In this document: one piece after another, positions 38,001-44,876 of the stretch
Numbering within the stretch: the first letter of the stretch is position 1
How the letters are laid out: each line of letters opens with the position of its first letter
Assembly (NCBI GenBank): GCA_027627225.1
Contig: CM051033.1
Coordinates: forward strand, 10,021,058 to 10,085,057
Reading direction: 5' to 3'
DNA: 64,000 bases
Source of the DNA: Congeria kusceri
Lineage: Eukaryota > Mollusca > Bivalvia > Myida > Dreissenidae
Notes under the pieces: model-generated
The model's database searches: none
Told to the model about the DNA's origin: nothing
The model's input: the letters and a program-made list of their open reading frames with translations, nothing else
Program-made: the position numbers and the translations under genes

Positions 38001-38305
38001 GCCTTTGTGGTTTTATTCATACGCATCAGAACTCCAAATGATTGTTTATTACCCGATATACAAATCCGAAACGAATATTATTTTTTAAATATTATTCATT
38101 CTTCTATTAGGGTCGCAAGGGCCGGAAGCAGAACCGGAACCAGGAGATTGAGCGGGAGATCCGCCGACGCCGCCAAGCGTTCCTGGACCCGTTCGACTAC
38201 CTGTATTACGAATGCAAGGGCGGCTGGGAGTTAGACATGGGCTGCAGCGCCCGTGGAGCCAACGTCTGCTGTTACCCCGCAAATACTAGCGGCTACCGGA
38301 AGTAA
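19964..38305 (+). CDS. Secreted six-cysteine protein with Pro/Thr-rich insert (3 coding exons)
   Basis: Joining 19964-20060, 21030-21355 and 38111-38305 gives 618 bases, 205 residues plus stop. The junction phases (1, then 0) agree at both introns, which have GT-AG ends. Residues 1-20 are a signal peptide. C38 and C45 follow (spacing x6, with a Gly-Gly before C45), then a Pro/Thr/Ala-rich stretch at about 52-141 and a basic linker at 142-162 ending in four arginines. The tail has C176, C186 and C194-C195 (spacings x9, x7) and an N-glycosylation motif at N199. The cysteine series resembles the beta-defensin pattern C-x6-C-x(n)-C-x9-C-x6/7-CC, but with about 130 residues between the second and third cysteines. 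The function is not recognised. A mucin-like adhesive, a matrix protein or an antimicrobial precursor are all possible. Secretion is well supported; the defensin link is inference. Confidence 0.8.
20316..20684. repeat. 46-bp tandem repeat, 8 copies, in intron 1
   Basis: Units of 46 bp start at 20316 (cactaatcatcaa, then ttacataacattc). They vary at three or four positions (ataac/ataat, caaga/ccaga). The array fills more than a third of the 969-bp first intron. The rest of the intron shows nothing else. Confidence 0.95.
21030..21355 (+). CDS. Exon 2: first cysteine pair and Pro/Thr-rich region
   Basis: Acceptor ttctacttgcaaacag ends at 21029. The strong donor gtaagt starts at 21356 after a complete Ala codon. 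The exon encodes residues 33-141: NCEREGGEC, an acidic turn, then a GC-rich stretch dominated by Pro, Thr and Ala with TTRAP-type short repeats. Such a stretch is typical of extended, O-glycosylated linkers. GC content is far above the flanking introns, as expected for a coding exon in this AT-rich DNA. Confidence 0.8.
21356..21980. other. Intron 2, first part
   Basis: AT-rich intronic sequence. The frame of exon 2 stays open to 21625 past the donor, but composition drops sharply at 21356. No element recognised. Confidence 0.6.
21981..22340. repeat. 40-bp tandem repeat, 9 copies, intron 2
   Basis: Exactly nine 40-bp units (agtcatgggcgaaggaatag then acatttaacacatgcccctt). They differ mainly by catttaac/caattaac and gggc/ggga. 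Very homogeneous, so recently expanded. Confidence 0.95.
22341..23877. other. Intron 2, no feature recognised
   Basis: AT-rich. A short relative of the 'gggcc(c/t)atattcacc' repeat lies at 23452-23500. No exon-like segment found. Confidence 0.45.
23878..24655. repeat. 36-bp tandem repeat, about 22 copies, intron 2
   Basis: Unit core gttatcagttcactcgaccc then acagtaaaataatcat. In the left part two subtypes (gtgaactgattatg and gtaaaataatcatg) alternate, giving a 72-bp higher-order unit. The right part is dominated by a third subtype (ggtgaaagtataatg). As 36 is divisible by three, the array is open as 12-residue repeats over 274 codons, but the position inside an intron and the lack of other coding signals argue against translation. 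Confidence 0.95.
24965..26960. repeat. Intronic duplicated segment, copy A
   Basis: The left half (about 24965-25940) matches 30265-31270. The right half (about 25940-26960) matches both 31280-31870 and, more closely, 34470-35640. Landmark blocks are gacagaaatgcgt, aagacccgccttc, ttccggcaatttaaatttta and cttcgcgtggcgttaat. Confidence 0.8.
26961..27317. other. Intron 2, no feature recognised
   Basis: Short AT-rich spacer between duplicated segment A and the 62-bp array. Nothing recognised. Confidence 0.4.
27318..28868. repeat. 62-bp tandem repeat, 25 copies, intron 2
   Basis: Unit core gttagtgttgctgaatcgtt, tgtataatacttgatgcact, atgcgcaaaagtttaagact. 1551 bp corresponds to 25 units. The first few units are the most diverged and internal ones nearly identical, as expected for expansion from the middle. 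Several variants (gcacaggtttaagactatg; ctttatgcactatgagc) recur as linked pairs, showing block duplication. Confidence 0.95.
28869..29711. other. Intron 2, no gene recognised
   Basis: Contains a 'gggccatattcaccaa' repeat fragment at about 28880. Otherwise AT-rich unassigned sequence. Confidence 0.4.
29712..29863. repeat. Fold-back inverted repeat, arms about 58 bp
   Basis: The left arm starts ttacgaaaaatgtggtatga at 29712. The right arm ends with its inverse at 29863, with cctggcagtaacctg-type sequence in both. A spacer of about 35 bp lies between. Near-perfect pairing would form a long hairpin. Confidence 0.9.
30036..30264. repeat. Dispersed repeat family R3, copy 1
   Basis: Colinear with 34083-34350: tccacaaagct near the start, a cttaagtca block, attctttacc(g/a)ga in the middle and gattttaagaaatttac near the end. 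Confidence 0.65.
30265..31870. repeat. Intronic duplicated segment, copy B
   Basis: Follows the order of copy A from a gttatagtaaacaaagt block to the cccgccaacca block at about 31860, with insertions near 30740-30900. More diverged from A than C is. Confidence 0.75.
32142..32501 (+). other. Cys/His-rich frame built on a 159-bp in-frame duplication
   Basis: An open frame of 119 codons contains two copies of a 42-residue unit of the form CHINCxNCxQNGCH, then CYLSxCHIxCC. They start at 32169 and 32328, exactly 159 bases apart. Eight cysteines are conserved between copies, and in four of them the codon changed third position only (TGC/TGT). There are also a dozen or so amino-acid changes. It lies in intron 2 on the gene's strand, without convincing splice sites. 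It may be an unrecognised exon, an old nested gene or a chance result of repeat structure. Confidence 0.3.
32502..32867. other. Intron 2, no feature recognised
   Basis: AT-rich. Nothing supported. Confidence 0.4.
32868..32950 (+). repeat. tRNA-like SINE fragment
   Basis: A-box-like tagcacagttgttaaaagcg and B-box-like gagttcgatacccgc about 45 bp apart, followed by a T-rich run. The acceptor ends do not pair. Probably a SINE head. Confidence 0.55.
33145..33652. mobile_element. Short TIR element with ccgtaaaaccccgct ends
   Basis: The left end ccgtaaaaccccgctaattc and the right end (inverse: cactaaaactccgctttacc) are imperfect inverted repeats next to TA dinucleotides. The interior repeats a ggggtggtcgtaa motif several times. 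About 508 bp without coding capacity. TIR style and TA flanks suggest a Tc1/mariner- or pogo-related MITE; the superfamily is inference. Confidence 0.7.
33653..34082. other. Intron 2, short duplication
   Basis: A direct repeat of about 65 bp: gttatccttaatcattgctg occurs at 33818 and 33880, each preceded by tgttcgccatgtacg. Otherwise nothing. Confidence 0.6.
34083..34350. repeat. Dispersed repeat family R3, copy 2
   Basis: Begins gggcctatatccacaaagct and ends with cctttgaggatacggaccc, whose inverse resembles the beginning. That hints at inverted termini. Matches 30036-30264 internally. Confidence 0.65.
34470..35640. repeat. Intronic duplicated segment, copy C
   Basis: Close match to 25940-26960 in order and orientation (ttccggcaatttaaatttta, gcacgaccgcttcaaatg, cttcgcgtggcgttaat). 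It differs by an insertion at 35430-35575. Confidence 0.85.
35430..35575. mobile_element. Hairpin element H1, tandem pair, inserted into copy C
   Basis: Two units of about 70 bp, each with an attgtatctgctcaacattt arm and an inverse agatacaatagtttcacact arm, ending caacccttgatatata. Copy A of the surrounding segment lacks this block (aactaaataatatatatga at about 26870), so A serves as the empty site. Single-unit relatives are at 51785-51865 and 59880-59962. Confidence 0.75.
35641..36249. other. Intron 2, no feature recognised
   Basis: AT-rich. A short repeat (cacaaggtcatgtaaaggtg / cacaagatcagttaaagata) at 36091 and 36171. Nothing else. Confidence 0.45.
36250..36470 (+). mobile_element. tRNA-derived SINE
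   Basis: The head has an A-box-like gcgaatatggtgtccgcc and a B-box-like aggttcgatccccac. The body has actggtttttcccaggaaac and gactcgagagtgtctcaata, ending in taaaataaatagg. The body recurs in degenerate form at 57110-57250. Confidence 0.7.
36733..37065 (-). mobile_element. Palindromic element P, copy 1
   Basis: Carries the inverse of gttctgatgcgtaggaatta, cgataaacaac blocks on both sides of it and cagaattgggac-type sequence (ctgagcggagcatagtaaaa). Other copies are 37750-38090 (same orientation), 51360-51690 and 59460-59795 (opposite). No coding capacity. Confidence 0.75.
37548..37650. mobile_element. Palindromic MITE family M1, minimal copy
   Basis: About 100 bp with both family ends (gatgcgtgtcgagggaaaac and cacgacacgcctcatta) and a single half-hairpin between them. 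A deletion derivative of the roughly 260-bp form at 38976-39237. Confidence 0.85.
37750..38090 (-). mobile_element. Palindromic element P, copy 2, abutting exon 3
   Basis: Same organisation as 36733-37065. Its end lies about 20-30 bp before the acceptor at 38110, so branch-point sequence for exon 3 may derive from, or lie next to, the element. Confidence 0.7.
38111..38305 (+). CDS. Exon 3: basic linker and C-terminal four cysteines, stop
   Basis: Acceptor attcattcttctattag ends at 38110, and the exon opens at a codon boundary as exon 2 requires. It encodes residues 142-205: a Lys/Arg/Gln/Asn-rich helix-prone stretch and RRRR at 159-162 (a furin-type basic site). An aromatic FDYLYY segment follows, then C176, C186, C194 and C195, an NTS glycosylation motif, and TAA at 38303. 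The exon is GC-rich in AT-rich surroundings. If the basic site is cut, a roughly 43-residue peptide starting with Gln and holding four cysteines would be released; that is inference. Confidence 0.8.
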   Translation, partial: GRKGRKQNRNQEIEREIRRRRQAFLDPFDYLYYECKGGWELDMGCSARGANVCCYPANTSGYRK

Positions 38306-38634
38306 CAGGTGTATATCATCGGCCTTATTATCGCCAACATCAGCAATCATCGTTGGCACATCATTATCAACTTTATCGTGATATATAACCATCACGTTAT
38401 CATTAACCTTATTATCATCAACATCATACAAAATAATGATACTTACAGTATGAATGCGTATTTGATATCGCATTTAACATTAACGTACGGCCCACTAATA
38501 GAATAATCGTCAATATTTAAGTTTGTTATAATATTAACGACCATTGACAAACTACCATAATTTGAATTATAAGAAATATAAATAATTTTCATTATCACAC
38601 TAGCGGAAGAAATTAATTAATGTGGTTACAAAAT

Positions 38635-38862
38635 ATTGGTCATCATAAATTCATATTTCCTTCGACAGCCTAAATGGCCAATCAGTATATCTGCAAACAT
38701 GGCTAGTAGGCCCTTTCGGCTTTCAATGGACGATATATAGAGAATATATGGTTGGTGACTTTTTATATCATGCGATATCAAACGAGTCCGATATGGCGTA
38801 GGAAAAGGCGAGGCTTGCCATGCCTTTTCTCAGCCATATCGGACGAATTTATGATGACCAAT
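38635..38862. mobile_element. Short fold-back element, 18-bp inverted ends
   Basis: The left end attggtcatcataaattc is exactly inverted at 38845-38862. An inner pair (gtccgatatggc and gccatatcggac) forms a second hairpin around 38790-38845. About 228 bp, non-coding. Confidence 0.85.
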
Positions 38863-38975
38863 GAAAAGTTTCCGAACAACAAACACGTCCCACTGAGCCG
38901 AAAATTGACGAAGTATTCTACAACATACATCTTTACCTATCAACATATAGACAACTAATAGAAAGTAATACATCT

Positions 38976-39237
38976 GTGGCGTGTAGTGGGAACACCGGGC
39001 TTAGTGCATGTGCGTAAAGTGTCGTCCCGGATCAGCCTGTGCAGTCCGCACAGGCTGATCCGGGTCGACACTTACCGCCTACAGTGGATTTATGTTTAGA
39101 ATAGATTTAATCCTTTAAACAGATCATACCATAAAAGCGGAAGGTGCCGTCCCGAATTAGCCTGTGTGGACAGGCTAATCCGGGACGACACTTTACGCAC
39201 ATGCATTAAGCCCTGTTTTCCCACGACACGCCACATT
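38976..39237. mobile_element. Palindromic MITE family M1, near full-length copy
   Basis: Shows the family architecture: terminal tggcgtgtagtgggaacacc, hairpin 1 (cggatcagcctgtgcagtcc with its inverse), a central non-palindromic part with gtggatttatgtttagaa, a second hairpin and the inverted terminal cccacgacacgccac. Confidence 0.9.
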
Positions 39238-39336
39238 GATAGTAGGTGGTGCCCAAAATTGTCCATCGAACATTTCCTTGAAATCGCAAGAGCTTTGCGT
39301 GAACGGGATTTCAATTATTCTTTTCCATTATTTCAG

Positions 39337-39505
39337 ATTTCGTTGCCAAGGTTACAACAACACTTTACAAGCCAGTAGCAGCGCGTTTGTCACCGTCTGT
39401 GCTTCGTCGTCACAAATTACGTCACTGAATGCGTCATCATTGCGTCATTGTCACGGCCGCCCGTGTCTTGTCCAATTTTTTAAATAAATATCAGCTGTAA
39501 TCAAG
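39337..39505 (+). other. Probable 3'-UTR exon of the secreted-protein gene
   Basis: A strong pyrimidine-rich acceptor precedes a GC-richer stretch that ends in a poly(A) signal at 39483. It contains several cgtca-type repeats (39398-39455). Assignment to the gene rests on strand, position and the donor just after the stop codon. The 3' end is estimated. Confidence 0.45.
39483..39488 (+). terminator. Poly(A) signal aataaa
   Basis: Canonical hexamer in ttttttaaataaatatcagc, the first on the plus strand that fits the 3' end of this gene. Confidence 0.5.
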
Positions 39506-40258
39506 ACCTTAATATATGCGTTTGTTTTTATACCCCTGTGCTCTACTTCTGAGGTCAAGCGTAAACTGTACATTTCTTCTTTCTTAATCAGCGCTGCTCG
39601 AACTAAGGAAACAACATTTTCATTTAGTATAGATGTCTCTGTCTTAGTTAATTTAAGTAACATAAAGTTAGGATGCCCTGTAATATAATTACGGCTTTTT
39701 AAATATGCAGTATTTTCCTGGAAAAAAAACATACACAATTATAAAAAATACATGCATTTCATGGAAAAAGAATATGTTTGACAAGTAAAATACAACAATA
39801 ACACGTTAATTACAAAAAGTACATATTACACGATATATGGGGAGTGAACAAAAAGAGCGTTGACATCTGAAATTGACTGAACTCCAGATGGTCTAATCGT
39901 GAAAACAAAAGAAAATTGTCAAAAATATATGATTTTCTTACATAATCGTATAGAATACATTAAAAATGAGACACGTTTTATTTACCTGAAAACAGTGACT
40001 GTAGTTTTCCTCCTTTTATCGTCCTAAAATCTATAGCGTCTGCAGAAGCAATAACCCATCGAGTAATTGAAAAATAGCGCCCCTTATATTTAGGACAATC
40101 AAGTGACAGTTTAGTTTTGTCGAGTCGCTCATTAGCACACTTGAAACAGGTGGGTGTATTGGGAATACCGGGTTCAAAGAAAGTGCGAGCTTATGCAATA
40201 TTTTGCAATGAAATAGACGGTTTATTTGATCGTGTTCTATACAAGTAGTGATGCGTTT
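39506..40258. other. Gene-free stretch
   Basis: AT-rich, nothing supported. A ctgaactccagatgg at about 39887 has an exact inverse at about 40676, enclosing the element at 40259-40619. This may be chance or an older flanking element. Confidence 0.4.
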
Positions 40259-40619
40259 ATGCTAGGTTCCCTCAATCGTGCGATCCGTTACGAACGCCAC
40301 GACTACTGACTTCATTGTTTCTTGAGATCGCAGCACATCTTAACAGAGCGTGGTGTTTTTTCATGTCTGCGATCGATCCCGATCACCACGATATGGATGC
40401 ACGATTAGATACGATGATTTGGCGCGCTTTGTTACGAGGCAGTAAGATCTGATACGATGGACAATTGATAGCATAATTTTTGAACAGTTAAAAATTTGTC
40501 TACGATCAACAAGATTGCCACGAATGACCTCGAGATCTGATAGGATCACCTCGATTGGTCCACGATTAGGACCACGATTTTAATCGTGACGCGAATCGTG
40601 ATTGTGGGAACATAGCATT
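40259..40619. mobile_element. Short TIR element rich in cgat motifs
   Basis: The left end atgctaggttccctcaatcg and the right end (inverse: aatgctatgttcccacaatc) are inverted repeats. The interior is filled with irregular gatc, cgat and acgat motifs. About 360 bp, MITE-like. Confidence 0.7.
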
Positions 40620-41449
40620 ACCGATGTTTTACCGTTTAGGCATAGCTACAACAAGAAAACGCACATGTTATGCCCATCTGGAGTTCAGTGTCTCTAATGG
40701 TAGTTGACACTGCATGACTTCCGTGGTCTAAATACGTCAATAAAATAGGAAAGTTAAATCTGTAAACAGCTTCACGCAAAGCAAACGTCAGCTACATAAC
40801 AAGTACCATGTAAATTGTTACATAATCTGCACACGCTTGCCTCTTGAAATTGGCAAAAAAGAAAACAAATAGCGTTATTTGTTTTATAAGCATTGATGAA
40901 ACGTAAAACAAAATGGTACTATCTGCATAGTGCCATCACAAAAGCCTAAAATAAGCATACAATTTCAAATGCATACATGTTAACCAACTCCGTTCGAGAC
41001 ACTAGATCTATATTGCCAAGTTTATGGTTACCGTTGTATATTTACGTCCACACCATTAAATGCACACCCACATCTATAAGCAGTAATATTCTAAATAAAA
41101 TTTACTTGATAATCATAACAGGGAATTATTGCAGACGAATACACGCGGCCTACATTAAACAAATAATCAAAAACAAATTGCTGCTAAATGTATTATATTG
41201 ATATATACATGTAAGGAACATACGTTGACATCAACCAATACAATAGTATTAATACGAGTAGTAACACATAAAAATCTTTACTATTATTACAAGTCATGAC
41301 TTATGGATACTGAAAACCAAGTGTGTAATAAAGGAAACATGAATGGAATCGAAATATTAAAATAAATACTGTGCAAACGACGTCCATCAGACCTTTTCAG
41401 GCGGAATCATCGTATTGCATCAAATCGAATCGAGCCATGGCAAAGGCGT
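40620..41449. other. Gene-free stretch
   Basis: AT-rich. No gene or element supported. Confidence 0.45.
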
Positions 41450-41722
41450 TGCAGCTCTGAAGGATCATATTTTTCACGCACCTTTGTAGAATAGGATCTT
41501 ATTTGTCCCATTTTAAAGTCTGAAGTATGTGATTGGCCAAACATGGAGCGTGAGGATCACAGAAGAAAAAAAATTGATTTCATTGCATATAAAAAACTAG
41601 ATGGAATCACACACAGCACAGAAAATGTGTAGAATAAGATCTGAATTTTTATACCTGTGAAAAATGGGATCCTTTTTTCAAATATGTGATTTGTGAAAAA
41701 TATGGCCCTTCACAGCTCTACT
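41450..41722. mobile_element. TIR element with tttttcac termini, short copy
   Basis: The left end agctctgaaggatcatattt and the right end (inverse: gagctgtgaagggccatatt) are inverted, both continuing into tttcac. The interior has more gtgaaaaat/aggatc motifs. Related to 57393-58648. Confidence 0.75.
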
Positions 41723-41783
41723 GTAACTTTCTTGTGTTCATTTAAGATTAAATGTGAACCTACTGATTCTCATGATATTGTCA

Positions 41784-42798
41784 AGCGCTTGTCTGTATTG
41801 CTGTTTGCGAATGTACCTTACCTTCGTAGTTTCAAGCGCTTGTCTGTATTGCTGTTTGCGAATGTACCTTACCTTCGTAGTTTCAAGCGCTTGTCTGTAT
41901 TGCTGTTTGCGAATGTACCTTACCTTCGTAGTTTCAAGCGTTTGTCTGTATTGCTGTTTGCGAATGTACCTTACCTTCGTAGTTTCAAGCGCTTGTCTTT
42001 ATTGCTGTTTGCGAATGTACCTTACCTTCGTAGTTTCAAGCGCTTGTCTTTATTGCTGTTTGCGAATGTACCTTACCTTCGCAATTTCAAGCGCTTGTCT
42101 GTATTGCTGTTTGCGAATGTACCTTACCTTCGCAGTTTCAAGCGCTTGTCTGTATTGCTGTTTGCGAATGTACCTTACCTTCGTAGTTTCAAGCGCTTGT
42201 CTGTATTGCTGTTTGCGAATGTACCTTACCTTCGTAGTTTCAACCGCTTGTCTTTATTGCTGTTTGCGAATGTACCTTACCTTCGCAATTTCAAGCGCTT
42301 GTCTGTATTGCTGTTTGCGAATGTACCTTACCTTCGCAGTTTCAAGCGCTTGTCTGTATTGCTGTTTGCGAATGTACCTTACCTTCGTAATTTCAAGCGC
42401 TTGTCTTTATTGCTGTTTGCGAATGTACCTTACCTTCGTAGTTTCAACCGCTTGTCTTTATTGCTGTTTGCGAATGTACCTTACCTTCGCAATTTCAAGC
42501 GCTTGTCTGTATTGCTGTTTGCGAATGTACCTTACCTTCGTAATTACAAGCGCTTGTCTGTATTGCTGTTTGCGAATGTACCTTACCTTTGTAGTTTCAA
42601 GCGCTTGTCTGTATTGCTGTTTGCGAATGTACCTTACCTTCGTAATTTCAAGCGCTTGTCTGTATTGCTGTTTGCGAATGTACCTTACCTTCGTAGTTTC
42701 AAGCGCTTGTCTTTATTGCTGTTTGCGAGTGTACCTTACCTTCGTAGTTTCAACCGCTTGTCTTTATTGCTGTTTGCGAATGTACCTTACCGTAGTTG
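41784..42798. repeat. 51-bp tandem repeat, about 20 copies
   Basis: Unit core gcttgtctgtattgctgttt, gcgaatgtaccttaccttcg, tagtttcaagc. Variant sites are g/t in tctgta/tcttta, gt/ca before the tttc and aagc/aacc. Because 51 is divisible by three, two plus-strand frames stay open for more than 360 codons; these are repeat artefacts, with no start context, splice sites or composition that suggest a protein. Confidence 0.95.
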
Positions 42799-43114
42799 AC
42801 GGGGTTTTACAACCTCTGTTATTACAGAACGTTGGCGAAACTACACACAACGAATTAAAATAGGCCAAAATAGAAGGCGGTGCTTAAACGCTCACATAAA
42901 TAAGTAAATGACATTACAAGGTCAAATAAAGGTAAAAGCACTTGTTCTTAATAATAACTGTTTAATAGTAAAATTTAAGAATTTTTAGAACATGCAAGTT
43001 TAAAGGGACAGTTTCACAGTTTTGGGATGGAAAACATTTACCTCAAACTGTGGAATTGTTTAACAGGAATCAGTGGCAAACGGAGCCGACCGAAGAACTC
43101 TAAAATTCTGCCAA
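42799..43114. other. Spacer between arrays
   Basis: Contains a lone ttaaagggacagtttcacag at 43000, a solitary end of the TIR/tRNA-like family. No partner end seen. Confidence 0.5.
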
Positions 43115-44876
43115 GTTTGATGGTCGTCGGCATAACCGTTCGTCGGCAATTTGAAAAGAGCAGTTTCTGTCGCTTTTGGACTTAGTCCTTTTTCGCACAT
43201 TGACCGAAACTGCCATTTTCGCTTTTGCTTGCTGGCAAGACAACTTTAACGAACGTTCGTAATGCCAAACGGCGCGCCCCGGGTACATCTATAAGGCTCT
43301 CAAGTTTGATGGTCGTCGGCATTACCGTTCGTCGGCAATGTAAAAAGAGAAATTTCTGTCGTTTTTGGACTTAGCCCTTTTTCGCATATTGACTAAAACT
43401 GCCATTTTTGCTGTTGCATGCTGGTACGGACGCTGTACCAGGCATTATAGGTGATAAACGGAGCGGACCGAATACCCCTAACAGTATGCCATGTTTGATG
43501 GTCGTCGGCATTACCGTTCGTCGGCAATGTGAAAAAAGCATTTTCTGCCGGTTTTGGACTTTGGACTAATTTTCTGGCAGTTTCGGACTTAGACGTTTTT
43601 TCGCAGATTGAGCAAAACTGCCATTTTCGCTGTTCCATGCTGGAAAGATAACTTTACCGTACGTTGTTTGTGCCAAACGGCGTGCACCGGGTTCCCCTAA
43701 AAGACTACCAAGTTTGATGGTCGTCGGCATAACCGTTCTTCGGCACAGTGAAAAGAGCATTTTCTGTCGTTTTTGGACTTCGTTTTCTCACAAATTGACC
43801 AAAACTGCCATTTTCGCTGTAGCGTTCTGGTACGGACGCTGTACCAGTTGTTATGGGTGCCAAACGGAGCGGAAATAGTACCCCTAAAAGTCGTCCAAGT
43901 TTGATGGTCGTCGGCATTACCGTTCGTCGGCAATGTGACAAGAGAATTTTCTGTCGCTTTTGGACGTAATAAATTTCTGGAAAAAAGTTTTCGGTGCCAA
44001 ACGGCGCGCATCTGGTACACCTAATAGACTCCCAAGATTGATGGTCGTCGGCAAAACCGTTCTTCGGCAATGTGAAAAGAGCATTTTCTGCCGTTTTTGG
44101 ACTGAGCAATTTTCTGGCAGTTTCGGATTTAGACGTTTTTACGCGTATTGACCAAAACGGCCATTTTCGTTGTTGCATTGCAGGAAAGACATCTTTACCG
44201 AAAGTTCTTGTGCCAAACAGCGCATCGGGTACCCCTAAACGACTCCCAAGTTTGATGGTCGTCAGCATTACCGTTCATCGGCAATGTGAAAAGATCTTTT
44301 TTTGTCGTTTTCGGACTGGAAGTTTTGCTATTGCATTCTGATACGAACGCTGTACCAGGCGTTATGAATGCCAAACGGAGCGGACCGAGTACCCCTCTCA
44401 GCTCTCTGGTTATGTGGTCGTCTTGGCAACTCCGACTGCACACATCTAGTCATGGACCGAATACCCCTAAAAGTCTGCCAGGTTTGATGGTCGTCGGCAT
44501 TACCGTTCGTCGGCAATATGAAAAGAGCATTTTCTGCCGTTTTTGGACTTAGTAATTTTCTGGCAGTTTCGGACTTAGACGTGTTTACGCGTATTGACCA
44601 AAACGGCCATTTTCGCTGTTGCATTGCTGGAAATACATCTTTACCGAAAGTTGTTGGTGCCAAACGGCGAGCATCGGGTACCCGTAAAAGACTCCCGAGT
44701 TTGATGGTCGTCGGCATTACCGTTCGACGGCAATGTGAAAAGACCATTTTCTGTCGTTTTTGTACTTTTTCATTTTCTCGCAAATTGACCAAAACTGCCA
44801 TTTTCGCTGTTGCATTCTGGTACGAACGCTGAACCAGGCGTTATGAGTGCCAAACGGAGCGGACCGAGTACCCCTC
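43115..44876. repeat. Irregular tandem array of about 140-230-bp units, 9 copies
   Basis: The block tttgatggtcgtcggcatta (with variants) recurs at about 43115, 43304, 43493, 43712, 43899, 44036, 44250, 44482 and 44699. Each is followed by ccgttcgtcggcaatgtgaa and, in most units, attgaccaaaactgcc and gtgccaaacgg. Unit length varies because of internal deletions. The minus-strand frames across it follow the repeat and are not conserved in phase. Confidence 0.9.
44398..44454. repeat. Solitary 40-bp-type unit inside the neighbouring array
   Basis: The segment ctggttatgtggtcgtcttg then gcaactccgactgcacacat is one diverged copy of the 40-bp minisatellite unit that starts in bulk at 44877. It is bracketed by gaccgagtacccct and gaccgaatacccct, so it looks inserted at, or nucleated in, the same site of the larger unit where the main array begins. 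Confidence 0.8.

Larger units (their letters stand above)
38306..39336 (+). other. Probable intron 3 within the 3' untranslated region
   Basis: Three bases after the stop codon, cag is followed by gtgtat, a usable donor at 38309. The next good acceptor, ttattcttttccattatttcag, ends at 39336. The interval contains two transposon-like elements (38635-38862, 38976-39237) and no canonical aataaa before the first of them. Confidence 0.5.

Noticed and set aside
41693..42863. Two overlapping frames of more than 360 codons with 17-residue repeats
   Set aside because: The 51-bp repeat has no stop in two frames at once, and flanks show no coding composition or splice support. Overlapping open frames are expected by geometry.
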